In this document: piece after piece, positions 7,369 to 14,132 of the stretch
How the letters are laid out: each line of letters starts with the position of its first letter
Numbering within the stretch: the first letter of the stretch is position 1
NCBI GenBank assembly: GCA_011523445.1
Contig: WTGT01000254.1
Location: 1 to 15,254 of the forward strand
Reading direction: 5' to 3'
Length of the DNA: 15,254 bases
Source of the DNA: Paracoccaceae bacterium
GTDB lineage: Bacteria; Pseudomonadota; Alphaproteobacteria; Rhodobacterales; Rhodobacteraceae
Made by a program: the position numbers and the translations under genes
The notes under the pieces: generated by a model
What the model was told of the DNA's origin: nothing
Database searches by the model: none
What the model saw: only the letters and a program-made list of their open reading frames with translations

Positions 7369-8109
7369 TTGGTTATTGAACGAGGTGGCAAGACTATTTT
7401 TGGAGCATCTGTAGGGGTAATGATGCTTGACACCCAATTCCCGAGAATATACGGGGATATTGCCAATGCCAATACATGGCCATTTCCGATCCAGTATCGC
7501 ATAGTCAAGGGGGCTTCCCCCGACATAGTTGTACGAAAAAAGGCTGAGGGTCTTTTGGAGGGATTTATCCAGGCCGGCAAGGACCTGGTCGCTCATGGAG
7601 CCGATGGATTGACTACCAATTGTGGCTTTTTGGCACTCATACAGGATAAGGTAAGGAATGCCATTGATGTCCCGGTCGCAACCTCTTCCCTAATGCAGGT
7701 TCCAATGGTCAACAGCATGCTGGGTAATGACAGGAGGGCTGGTATAATCACCATTTCCAAGGAACATCTTACCGATGAACACCTGAGGTTAGCCAATGTT
7801 CCCCTTGATACCCCGATCGTTGGTACGGAAGGGGGCAGGGAATTTACCCACAAGATTCTGGATGATTTGCCCGAAATCGATTTTTCCCTTTGCCTGGAAG
7901 ATCTGAAGGATGCAGCCCGGGATATGGTCAACAACCACAAGGATGTCGGTGGAATTGTACTTGAGTGCACGAATATGGCACCCTATGCAGCAGACATCCG
8001 CAAGATAACCAAGTTGCCTGTTTATTCGATCTATACCCATATTTGCTGGTTGCAGTCCGGTCTGGTACCACGGCGTTTCCCTTATCAACTTGATGATCCA
8101 AGATTATAA
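7369..8109 (+). CDS. Aspartate/glutamate racemase family protein
   Basis: This is a 246-residue member of the Asp/Glu/hydantoin racemase superfamily, cytoplasmic enzymes that use two cysteines as acid-base pair to invert or isomerise a substrate. The N-terminal cysteine is Cys85 in TTNCGFLALIQ (82-92), and the C-terminal one is Cys200 in LECTNMAPYA (198-207). Between them lie VATSSLMQVPMV (103-114) and VGTEGGREF (151-159), conserved in this subgroup. The start is TTG at 7369: a stop lies in frame at 7345, the next in-frame ATG (7420) would cut the conserved GGKTIFGASVG, and GGGGGA lies 6 bases upstream. leuB follows after 62 bases, perhaps in the same transcript. Substrate is unknown; a D-amino acid link with the DadA-like gene is inference. 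Confidence 0.88.
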   Translation: MVIERGGKTIFGASVGVMMLDTQFPRIYGDIANANTWPFPIQYRIVKGASPDIVVRKKAEGLLEGFIQAGKDLVAHGADGLTTNCGFLALIQDKVRNAIDVPVATSSLMQVPMVNSMLGNDRRAGIITISKEHLTDEHLRLANVPLDTPIVGTEGGREFTHKILDDLPEIDFSLCLEDLKDAARDMVNNHKDVGGIVLECTNMAPYAADIRKITKLPVYSIYTHICWLQSGLVPRRFPYQLDDPRL

Positions 8110-8171
8110 CCCATCTGTTTCATCTTTATTCACAATCGAAATTCAATTACAGGAAGGAGAGCTGAACGGTC

Positions 8172-9275
8172 ATGTACAACTTATTGATTCTGGCTGGAGA
8201 TGGCATAGGTCCAGAGGTAATGGAGGAAGTAAAGAAAGTTATTTCCTGGTTCAAGGACAAGCGGAGTCTGGAATTTAGCGTTACCGAGGATTTGGTCGGT
8301 GGTATCGCCTATGACAACTATGGAACTCCATTACATGACAAGACCCTGAAACTGGCCTTTGAAACGGATGCCATATTGCTAGGGGCAGCTGGTGCTCCCA
8401 AGTATGATGATCTTCCCTTCGAGGTCAAGCCGGAAAGAGGTCTTCTCAAACTCAGAAAAGAGTTGGATTTATATGCCAATCTGAGACCTGCAATGTGTTT
8501 TGATGCCCTTGCTGAATTTTCCTCATTGAAAAAGGACATTGTCTCCGGGCTTGACATCATGATCGTTCGGGAACTTACCTCTGGTGTGTATTTTGGTGAA
8601 CCTCGGGGAATCATGGATGACAACGAGGGAGGAAGAATTGGCGTCAACACGCAAAGATATACCACTTCGGAAATCCGACGGGTTGCACGTTCTGCCTTTG
8701 AACTTGCCAGAAAAAGAAATAACCGGGTATGCTCGATGGAGAAAGCCAATGTGATGGAATCCGGTGTACTCTGGCGAGAGGAGGTCCAATGGGTCGGAGA
8801 CAATGAATATCCTGATGTCGAGTTGAGCCACATGTATGCGGATGCTGGAGCCATGCAATTGGTCAGGAATCCCAAACAGTTTGATGTAATCGTTACCGAC
8901 AATTTATTTGGTGATATCCTATCAGATGCTGCAGCCATGCTGACAGGTTCCCTGGGAATGCTTCCATCAGCCTCCTTGGGAGATAATTCCCCCAAGGGCC
9001 TTCCCCGGGCACTTTACGAACCGGTACATGGATCGGCACCTGATATTACCGGTCAGGCAAAAGCTAATCCCTGTGCATGTATTCTCTCCTTTGCCATGGC
9101 TCTAAAATACTCCTTTGGTTTGCTTGAGGAAGCGGACTTGCTAGAACGGGCCGTTGAACAGGCACTGGCCAATGGTGTCAGAACACCTGACCTTTTGCAG
9201 ATTGAAGGAAAAAATCCAGCCACTACATCAGAGATGGGTAAAGAAGTAATCAATTGCCTGAATGATTTGAGTTAA
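8172..9275 (+). CDS. leuB: 3-isopropylmalate dehydrogenase family protein (LeuB-like)
   Basis: This is a 367-residue NAD-dependent beta-decarboxylating dehydrogenase. In leucine biosynthesis LeuB turns 3-isopropylmalate into 2-oxoisocaproate. Family blocks are intact: LILAGDGIGPEVM (5-17), LLKLRKELDLYANLRPA, VRELTSGVYFGEPRG, SMEKANVMESG, the metal-binding DNLFGDILSDAAAM, and the NAD-binding GSAPDITGQAKANPCA near the C-terminus. AAGGAG at 8154-8159 supports the ATG at 8172, with a slightly long 12-base spacer. No leuC, leuD or leuA is in view, and the neighbours are a racemase and a RidA relative, so a role on another 2-hydroxy-dicarboxylate cannot be excluded; the sequence itself looks like ordinary LeuB. 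Its last codons overlap the putative tRNA-Pro promoter. Confidence 0.92.
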   Translation: MYNLLILAGDGIGPEVMEEVKKVISWFKDKRSLEFSVTEDLVGGIAYDNYGTPLHDKTLKLAFETDAILLGAAGAPKYDDLPFEVKPERGLLKLRKELDLYANLRPAMCFDALAEFSSLKKDIVSGLDIMIVRELTSGVYFGEPRGIMDDNEGGRIGVNTQRYTTSEIRRVARSAFELARKRNNRVCSMEKANVMESGVLWREEVQWVGDNEYPDVELSHMYADAGAMQLVRNPKQFDVIVTDNLFGDILSDAAAMLTGSLGMLPSASLGDNSPKGLPRALYEPVHGSAPDITGQAKANPCACILSFAMALKYSFGLLEEADLLERAVEQALANGVRTPDLLQIEGKNPATTSEMGKEVINCLNDLS

Positions 9276-9295
9276 TCACAAAACATCAGTATCAT
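9267..9295 (+). promoter_or_regulatory. Putative promoter of tRNA-Pro
   Basis: A -35 box TTGAGT (9267-9272), made of the last two leuB sense codons, is followed by exactly 17 bases and a -10 box TATCAT (9290-9295), 5 of 6 to consensus. Transcription would start near 9302, about 5 bases before the tRNA. Confidence 0.55.
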
Positions 9296-9306
9296 ATCGT
9301 TGAATT

Positions 9307-9383
9307 CGGAGTGTAGCTCAGCCTGGTAGAGCACTGTCTTCGGGAGGCAGGGGCCGGAGGTTCAAATCCTCTCACTCCGACCA
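9307..9383 (+). tRNA. tRNA-Pro (anticodon CGG)
   Basis: This is a complete 77-base cloverleaf with CCA encoded. The acceptor CGGAGTG pairs with CACTCCG, the D-stem is GCTC/GAGC, the anticodon stem CTGTC/GGCAG encloses loop TTCGGGA (anticodon CGG, reading CCG), and the T-arm is GGAGG-TTCAAAT-CCTCT, with discriminator A. All stems pair, with G-T wobbles in the anticodon and T stems. It sits 31 bases after the leuB stop on the same strand. Confidence 0.97.
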
Positions 9384-9460
9384 GCAAATCAGAATTTGGA
9401 TAAACCAACTGTTAGAGATAACGATTTACCCTAAAGGTCTGTTGAATTTACGGTGAAGAC

Positions 9461-9853
9461 ATGCCGAAAAAACACATTCATCCCTATCAAACCCGCTATC
9501 ATGCCAAGGCCATTTATTCCAAAGCCATCAGGGCTAGTGGTGACATGGTTTTCATGCAAGGTCAGGTTGGTGTTGATGACAATGGTGATCTGGTTGGGAA
9601 GGGTGACCCGGGCAAACAAGCTGATCAGGCCTGCCGTAATATACAGAAGTGGATGCAGGAGGCCGGTGGTGAATTAACCGATGTTTGCAAGTTGACCGTT
9701 TATGTAACCGACATATCCTACCGACCAGCCGTCTATCAGGCCATCAACAAATGGTTTGACGGTGTAAGGCACTGCAGCACGGGAGTGGTTGTTTCAAGTT
9801 TGGCAGATGAGGATTTGTTGGTGGAAATCGATGCCATAGGGATGATTGATTAA
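9461..9853 (+). CDS. RidA family protein (YjgF/YER057c/UK114)
   Basis: This is a 130-residue small cytoplasmic protein of the Rid family, which forms trimers; RidA proper hydrolyses reactive enamine/imine intermediates made by PLP enzymes and amino acid oxidases. Family marks are KAIRASGDMVFMQGQVGVD (21-39), AGGELTDVCKLTVYVTD (68-84) and the C-terminal LLVEIDAIGM. The arginine of the A-R-L-P segment, needed for deaminase activity in RidA proper, has no counterpart in CSTGVVVSSLADEDLL, so this is likely another Rid subgroup and may lack that activity. The ATG at 9461 has only a weak ribosome site. Nearby racemase, oxidase and amino acid transporter genes suit a role in imine handling (inference). 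Confidence 0.9.
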   Translation: MPKKHIHPYQTRYHAKAIYSKAIRASGDMVFMQGQVGVDDNGDLVGKGDPGKQADQACRNIQKWMQEAGGELTDVCKLTVYVTDISYRPAVYQAINKWFDGVRHCSTGVVVSSLADEDLLVEIDAIGMID

Positions 9854-10091
9854 ATCCTGGCCATTGGTTTTTCGTTTCTTTCCAAATTTGCCCAGTCAAC
9901 AAGCCTGATTAATAATATTCGATTTCTTGCAAAACTTTGGAACCATAAATCCAGAACTCGAATACGGCTAGTAGAAAACAGGTATTCTTCAGCAATCATA
10001 TTTGCAGAGTCAGGTGGGAAGAAACATCATGATACATTCTACTCGAGTTCAAATGCTGGGTGTTTTTCTAGTTGATAAACCAAACGCAATA

Positions 10092-10128
10092 AATAAAGTG
10101 TTCCTTTATGTTGTTTAAACACTTTATT
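10092..10128. repeat. 11-bp inverted repeat (hairpin)
   Basis: The arms AATAAAGTGTT (10092-10102) and AACACTTTATT (10118-10128) are perfect inverted copies with a 15-base loop. No T-run follows on the plus strand, so it is not a standard terminator. It may be an operator or mRNA leader element of the amino acid transporter operon. Confidence 0.5.
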
Positions 10129-10149
10129 GCAAAATGGTTGTAGGGGAAG

Positions 10150-10202
10150 ACCAGAACCTTTCCCTTTTTCATGGGCTGGGATAATAAGGATTTTGTTCTG
10201 GT
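10150..10202 (+). promoter_or_regulatory. Possible structured 5' leader of the ABC transporter operon
   Basis: ACCAGAAC (10150-10157) pairs perfectly with GTTCTGGT (10195-10202). Inside, TCCC (10161-10164) can pair with GGGA (10178-10181), and CTT (10158-10160) with AAG (10086 of the next turn, 10186-10188). The 3' arm takes in part of GGTGG, the only purine-rich segment before the permease ATG. This could govern translation initiation; it matches no riboswitch class I know. Confidence 0.35.
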
Positions 10203-10207
10203 GGTTA

Positions 10208-10219
10208 ATGTACAAATAA
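10208..10219 (+). CDS. Possible three-codon upstream ORF (Met-Tyr-Lys-stop)
   Basis: ATG-TAC-AAA-TAA ends exactly where the permease ATG begins (TAA then ATG at 10220), in the same frame. It may be a mini-ORF coupling initiation to the permease gene, or chance. Neither ATG has an ideally placed ribosome site; GGTGG at 10200-10204 is too close for the first and far for the second. Confidence 0.15.
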   Translation: MYK

Positions 10220-11059
10220 ATGGTCGCAACTGATCAAACCCTTACAAGAGAACGGCCAAAAGCCACAATCAGTCTCAGCCAGACGGCCCGTACCAGCCTT
10301 CAGGTGTTTCAGGCCATTATAATTTTCAGCATACTGGCCTGGGTCTCGTACAGGGGTGCCCAGGCAATGGAATACAATTGGCAGTGGTACAGGATTCCAA
10401 GGTTTTTTTATCGCGTCATTGATGGTGAAATAATTTGGGGTCCACTGGTAATGGGTTTCATTGAAACGCTTAGACTGGCAGGTGTATCGATAATCTTTGC
10501 CGTTCTGATTGGATTTGTTACGGCCTTTGCCAGATTATCCAATTCATTTGCCGGCAAATGGATCGCAACCTTTTATCTTGAGGCCATCCGGAATACCCCG
10601 TTGCTGGTCCAGCTCTTCCTGTTTTATTTCGTACTGGCCCCAATCTTCGGGATGGATAGATTTTGGGCCGGCGTGCTCTGTCTGTCTTTCTTCGAGGGTT
10701 CGTTTGCCTCGGAAATCATTCGAGGGGGGATCATTGGGGTGCCTAGGGATCAGTATGAAGCAAGTGATGCCATAGGGCTGACACCATATGACAAATATAC
10801 CAAAATAATCATCCCCCAATCCATGCCACTTATTCTTCCTCCCCTGACGGGATTGATTATTTCACTTATCAAACACTCCGCTATCGTCAGTGTCATTGCA
10901 GTATCAGAATTGACGACAGTAGGTATGAATTTGATTTCGGAGACTTTCATGGCCTTTGAAATCTGGTTTATTGTTGCGGGCATTTACCTGGCCCTGACAG
11001 TCACACTTTCAGCAGGGGTTTCCCTGTTCGAAAGACAATTAGAGAAAGGTAAGCATTAG
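10220..11059 (+). CDS. Polar amino acid ABC transporter permease (HisM/GlnP family)
   Basis: This is a 279-residue inner-membrane permease of a polar amino acid uptake transporter. One helix at about 27-47 is followed by an extracytoplasmic stretch and the core family helices. Diagnostic segments are ETLRLAGVSIIFAVLIGF (82-99), EAIRNTPLLVQLFLFYF (121-137) and the EAA loop EASDAIGLTPYDKYTKIIIP (180-199), which docks onto the ATPase. The ATG at 10220 follows an in-frame TAA and has no good Shine-Dalgarno site. It lies 16 bases before the binding-protein gene and forms the heteromeric channel with the second permease at 11961. The fold and operon make the family certain; the transported amino acid is not known. 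Confidence 0.93.
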   Translation: MVATDQTLTRERPKATISLSQTARTSLQVFQAIIIFSILAWVSYRGAQAMEYNWQWYRIPRFFYRVIDGEIIWGPLVMGFIETLRLAGVSIIFAVLIGFVTAFARLSNSFAGKWIATFYLEAIRNTPLLVQLFLFYFVLAPIFGMDRFWAGVLCLSFFEGSFASEIIRGGIIGVPRDQYEASDAIGLTPYDKYTKIIIPQSMPLILPPLTGLIISLIKHSAIVSVIAVSELTTVGMNLISETFMAFEIWFIVAGIYLALTVTLSAGVSLFERQLEKGKH

Positions 11060-11075
11060 AAAGAGGAGTTTTGTT

Positions 11076-11909
11076 ATGAAACTGAAAAATATCTTCAGGG
11101 GATTTCTCATAGCCCCTGTCATTGCCTTGTTGGGAGTGGGTTTCTCCTCCGTTCAGGCACAGGAAGAAAGCGTTCTGGTTGAAATTCAAAAGCGGGGCGT
11201 ATTGAAAGTGGGCATGTCAACCTTCGTACCTTGGGCCATGCGTGACAAGGAAGGCAACCTAATTGGGTTCGAAATCGATGTCGCCACAAGGGTGGCAGAA
11301 GACATGGGTGTAGAAGTTGAATTCGTTCCAACCCAGTGGAGTGGAATCATTCCGGCCCTGCTCGCCAAGAAGTTTGATATCATTATCGGCGGGATGTCAA
11401 TTACTCCCCAACGAAACCTGACAGTCAACTTTACCCGTGCCTATGCCAATTCGGGTCAGCAAATGGCTGCGAATATCGAGCTGGCTGGGGATAAATCGAC
11501 ACTGGAGGATTTCAATTCACCGGATGTAACGATTTCCTGTCGTCGTGGTGCAACACCTTGTACCATTGCCCAGAAAATGTTCCCGAAAGCAGAAATCAGA
11601 AGATTTGATGATGATGCCCAGGCCTTCCAGGAAGTTGTCAATGGCAATGCCACGGCAACCATCTCAAGTGCACCGAAACCCCGCTTCTGGACCGATGCAA
11701 ATCCGGACAAGGTATTCCTGCCATTTGAGGATCAGAACCTTACCAGGGGTAATGAGGCATTTGCTCTGAGAAAGGGTGATCCCGATGCCCTCAACTACTT
11801 CTCCAACTGGATTTTGCTTCGTCAAGATGACGGTTGGTTGCAAGAAACCCATGATTACTGGTTCAAAAATCAATCCGCATGGATTGATATGGTTGCCATT
11901 GATCAATAG
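11076..11909 (+). CDS. Amino acid ABC transporter substrate-binding protein
   Basis: This is a 277-residue periplasmic binding protein of the SBP_bac_3 family, the substrate receptor of the transporter. It has a signal peptide with basic N-terminus, hydrophobic core and a probable cleavage after VQA (residue 28). Ligand-binding blocks are RGVLKVGMSTFVPWAMRD (40-57), GFEIDVATRVAEDMGV (64-79) and GGMSITPQRNLTVNFTRAY (105-123), where Arg113 is the expected alpha-carboxylate contact. Cys155 and Cys162 in SCRRGATPC could form a disulfide. The ATG has a strong AGAGGAG ribosome site about 8 bases upstream, stronger than those of the permeases, and a 10-bp hairpin follows the stop; both favour high expression. 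Confidence 0.94.
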   Translation: MKLKNIFRGFLIAPVIALLGVGFSSVQAQEESVLVEIQKRGVLKVGMSTFVPWAMRDKEGNLIGFEIDVATRVAEDMGVEVEFVPTQWSGIIPALLAKKFDIIIGGMSITPQRNLTVNFTRAYANSGQQMAANIELAGDKSTLEDFNSPDVTISCRRGATPCTIAQKMFPKAEIRRFDDDAQAFQEVVNGNATATISSAPKPRFWTDANPDKVFLPFEDQNLTRGNEAFALRKGDPDALNYFSNWILLRQDDGWLQETHDYWFKNQSAWIDMVAIDQ

Positions 11910-11921
11910 TTGACCAATTGA

Positions 11922-11948
11922 CAAGGCAGCCTTCGACAGGCTGCCTTG
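11922..11948 (+). terminator. Strong intercistronic hairpin after the binding-protein gene
   Basis: CAAGGCAGCC and GGCTGCCTTG pair perfectly over 10 bp, with a 7-base loop, TTCGACA. It starts 12 bases after the binding-protein stop. The sequence after it is C-rich rather than T-rich, so it is more likely an mRNA stabiliser or attenuator than a full terminator. Confidence 0.8.
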
Positions 11949-11960
11949 CCCTTCCCTCTG

Positions 11961-12866
11961 ATGGATCGCAATTCACCACCTCCCCCCTTGCCCAGAAGGA
12001 GGGTTACCCTTGTTGACCTGGTCCTGATCGGACTTGTCATCGGCATGATCGTTTATGCCGTGTACAGGGTAAATGATGTTCTGGTTTACCATTGGAACTG
12101 GGAACGGGTATTGAGTTTCATCATCAGATTTGATGAAGAATCCGGCCGGTGGGTAGCCAATCTGCTCCTACAGGGTATGTTTACAACCCTCAGGCTTGCC
12201 GTTTGGGCAACCATTCTGGCTACCATTATTGGTGTCATCATGGGTTATTGGCGAAGGTGCAACAATCTAACACTACGGATCATAAGCAGAACCTATGTCG
12301 AACTCATTCGAAATATTCCACCAATTGTCTTCATATTCATTTTCTATTTTTTCATCTCCAGTCAGATTTTCCCCATCATCGGACTGACGAGCCTGAGATA
12401 TGACAGCCCCTACATGGACAATGATTTATTCAGGTTCATGTTTGGCAATCCCCGACTATTTGAAAATTTCATCGCTGGAATGATCTGTCTTGCCGTATTT
12501 GAGGGTGCTTACATCACCGAGATCGTGCGGGCAGGAATTCAATCGATAGGCAAGGGGCAATGGGAGGCAGGTAGAGCCATAGGCCTATCCCATTTCAACA
12601 TCCTGAGGGATATCATCCTTCCCCAGGCCATCAGGAAAATCCTTCCTCCGCTGGCTGGCCAATTCATCACCCTAATCAAGGATTCAGCAATGGTTTCCCT
12701 GATTTCCATTCAGGAATTGACCTTTCTTGCGAACGAGGTGGCAGCAACCACGACCAAGGTGTTCGAGACTTGGATACTGGTTGGGGCCATGTATTTTGTA
12801 TTGTGTTATTTCTTTGCGTATGTTTTTGCCAAACTGGAGCAAAGGGGAGCCCGGGCCAATCGCTAG
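11961..12866 (+). CDS. Polar amino acid ABC transporter permease, second subunit
   Basis: This is the second permease of the amino acid transporter, 301 residues from the ATG at 11961. I reject an in-frame TTG at 11946 because it lies within the 3' arm of the hairpin. After a proline- and arginine-rich N-terminus there is a first helix (about 17-37), then the core with FTTLRLAVWATILATIIGV, VELIRNIPPIVFIFIFYFF and the EAA loop EAGRAIGLSHFNILRDIILP. Between the middle helices is a longer loop (about 145-165, around SLRYDSPYMDNDLFRF) that the first permease lacks. No clear ribosome site precedes the ATG. The ATPase gene follows after 22 bases. Confidence 0.93.
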   Translation: MDRNSPPPPLPRRRVTLVDLVLIGLVIGMIVYAVYRVNDVLVYHWNWERVLSFIIRFDEESGRWVANLLLQGMFTTLRLAVWATILATIIGVIMGYWRRCNNLTLRIISRTYVELIRNIPPIVFIFIFYFFISSQIFPIIGLTSLRYDSPYMDNDLFRFMFGNPRLFENFIAGMICLAVFEGAYITEIVRAGIQSIGKGQWEAGRAIGLSHFNILRDIILPQAIRKILPPLAGQFITLIKDSAMVSLISIQELTFLANEVAATTTKVFETWILVGAMYFVLCYFFAYVFAKLEQRGARANR

Positions 12867-12888
12867 ATCCAATTGAAAGATACCACCC

Positions 12889-13677
12889 ATGAATGATAAA
12901 ACCACATCACCCCTGAAGGTTCCCGAGACCAAAGCGAAGGACAAGCCAATCGTGGAGGTTTCCGGACTTTGTAAATGGTTCGGGGATTTCTGTGCCCTGT
13001 TTGATATAAACTTTTCGGTTAATTTTGGTGAAAAGGTGGTTATTTGTGGACCTTCAGGTTCTGGCAAATCAACCTTGATCCGATGTCTCAATCAGCTGGA
13101 AGAACATCAACTTGGAACCATCAGGATTGATGGCAGGGAAGTAAAACCGGGCATGAAGGGCATCGAGGAAATCAGGCGGGATGTTGGCATGGTCTTTCAA
13201 AGTTTCAATCTGTTTCCCCATCTATCCATTTTGGATAACCTGACAATTGGTCCCATCAGAAACAGGGGGATGTCCAAGTCCGAGGCTTCTGAAATGGCCA
13301 TGGAATTGCTTGACAGGGTTCACATATCGGAACAGGCCAACAAGTATCCCATGCAATTGTCTGGTGGTCAGCAACAAAGGGTTGCAATTGCCAGAGCCCT
13401 ATGCATGAAGCCCAAGATAATGCTGTTTGATGAACCTACATCGGCTCTGGATCCCGAAATGATATCCGGTGTACTGGATGTCATGGTCGAGCTGGCCGAG
13501 GATGGCATGACCATGCTTTGTGTCACCCATGAGATGGGATTTGCCCGCCAGGTTGGTGACAGGGTGATATTCATGGACGATGCCGAGATTGTCGAAACCG
13601 CTGATCCTGAAAGTTTTTTCAACAATCCGGAAACGGAACGGGCCAAACTATTTCTGAGCCAGCTTCTATCCCATTAG
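12889..13677 (+). CDS. Polar amino acid ABC transporter ATP-binding protein (GlnQ/AapP type)
   Basis: This is a 262-residue ATPase that powers the transporter from the cytoplasmic side. All nucleotide-binding motifs are intact: Walker A GPSGSGKST (54-62), Q-loop VFQSFNLFPHLS (102-113), signature LSGGQQQR (157-164), Walker B IMLFDEPTSALDP (177-189) and the switch histidine His214 in CVTHEMGFAR. The sequence around QSFNLFPHLS and HEMGFAR is characteristic of the polar amino acid subfamily. About 20 residues precede the first conserved block, a slight N-terminal extension. It is the last gene of the transporter operon; no convincing terminator follows, only a 5-bp AT hairpin at 13678-13691. Confidence 0.96.
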   Translation: MNDKTTSPLKVPETKAKDKPIVEVSGLCKWFGDFCALFDINFSVNFGEKVVICGPSGSGKSTLIRCLNQLEEHQLGTIRIDGREVKPGMKGIEEIRRDVGMVFQSFNLFPHLSILDNLTIGPIRNRGMSKSEASEMAMELLDRVHISEQANKYPMQLSGGQQQRVAIARALCMKPKIMLFDEPTSALDPEMISGVLDVMVELAEDGMTMLCVTHEMGFARQVGDRVIFMDDAEIVETADPESFFNNPETERAKLFLSQLLSH

Positions 13678-13754
13678 AAAAGGCGACTTTTGCCCGGATT
13701 TCATCTTTACCTGATTGATTCCGTGATTGGAATAAAATCTTGCAAATATTGATA

Positions 13755-13783
13755 TTGAATTTACCGAATAAAATACCTATCAA
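13755..13783 (+). promoter_or_regulatory. Putative promoter of tRNA-Ala
   Basis: TTGAAT (13755-13760), 17 bases, then TATCAA (13778-13783). The start site would be near 13790, about 16 bases before the tRNA. The -10 box matches 4 of 6 consensus bases and resembles the TATCAT before tRNA-Pro. Confidence 0.35.
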
Positions 13784-13805
13784 TAATTGACTGCAATTCT
13801 CTAGA

Positions 13806-13881
<76 letters not shown>

Positions 13882-14132
13882 GAGAAAACAGTTGGTAACA
13901 AACTCCCCCACAATTTACCCTAAAATTGTACAGGATTGCCCTAAGAGACAACCCTTTCTCCCAATGGATAGTTGATTAGCGGAATTATATATCCCTTGGC
14001 AAATCACGGTTTACAGCAAAATAGGAATAATATATTCATAACTTTTTAGGGAATCACAACGAAAATAAAATGCCAATCTTTTGGAGATAGATAATATTAA
14101 ATCAAATTTTAAATAAGTCCTTTAAGCAGTTA

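Larger units (their letters stand above)
9854..10219. other. Gene-free region before the ABC transporter operon
   Basis: This 366-base stretch has no convincing ORF. It contains an 11-bp AT-rich hairpin (10092-10128), a larger imperfect stem-loop (10150-10202) and a three-codon upstream ORF (10208-10219). It probably carries the promoter and leader of the transporter operon; I see no clear -35/-10 pair and no known riboswitch. No T-rich terminator for the RidA gene is evident. Confidence 0.55.

Noticed and set aside
11946..11960. TTG start for the second permease
   Set aside because: It lies inside the 3' arm of a 10-bp hairpin and adds only MPFPL; the ATG at 11961 is simpler.
13678..13691. 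Small AAAAG/CTTTT hairpin after the ATPase gene as a terminator
   Set aside because: The stem is five weak base pairs with no T-tract beyond its own arm.
13910..13929. Hairpin ACAATTT/AAATTGT after tRNA-Ala as a terminator
   Set aside because: The stem is only 7 bp, mostly A-T, and no T-run follows.
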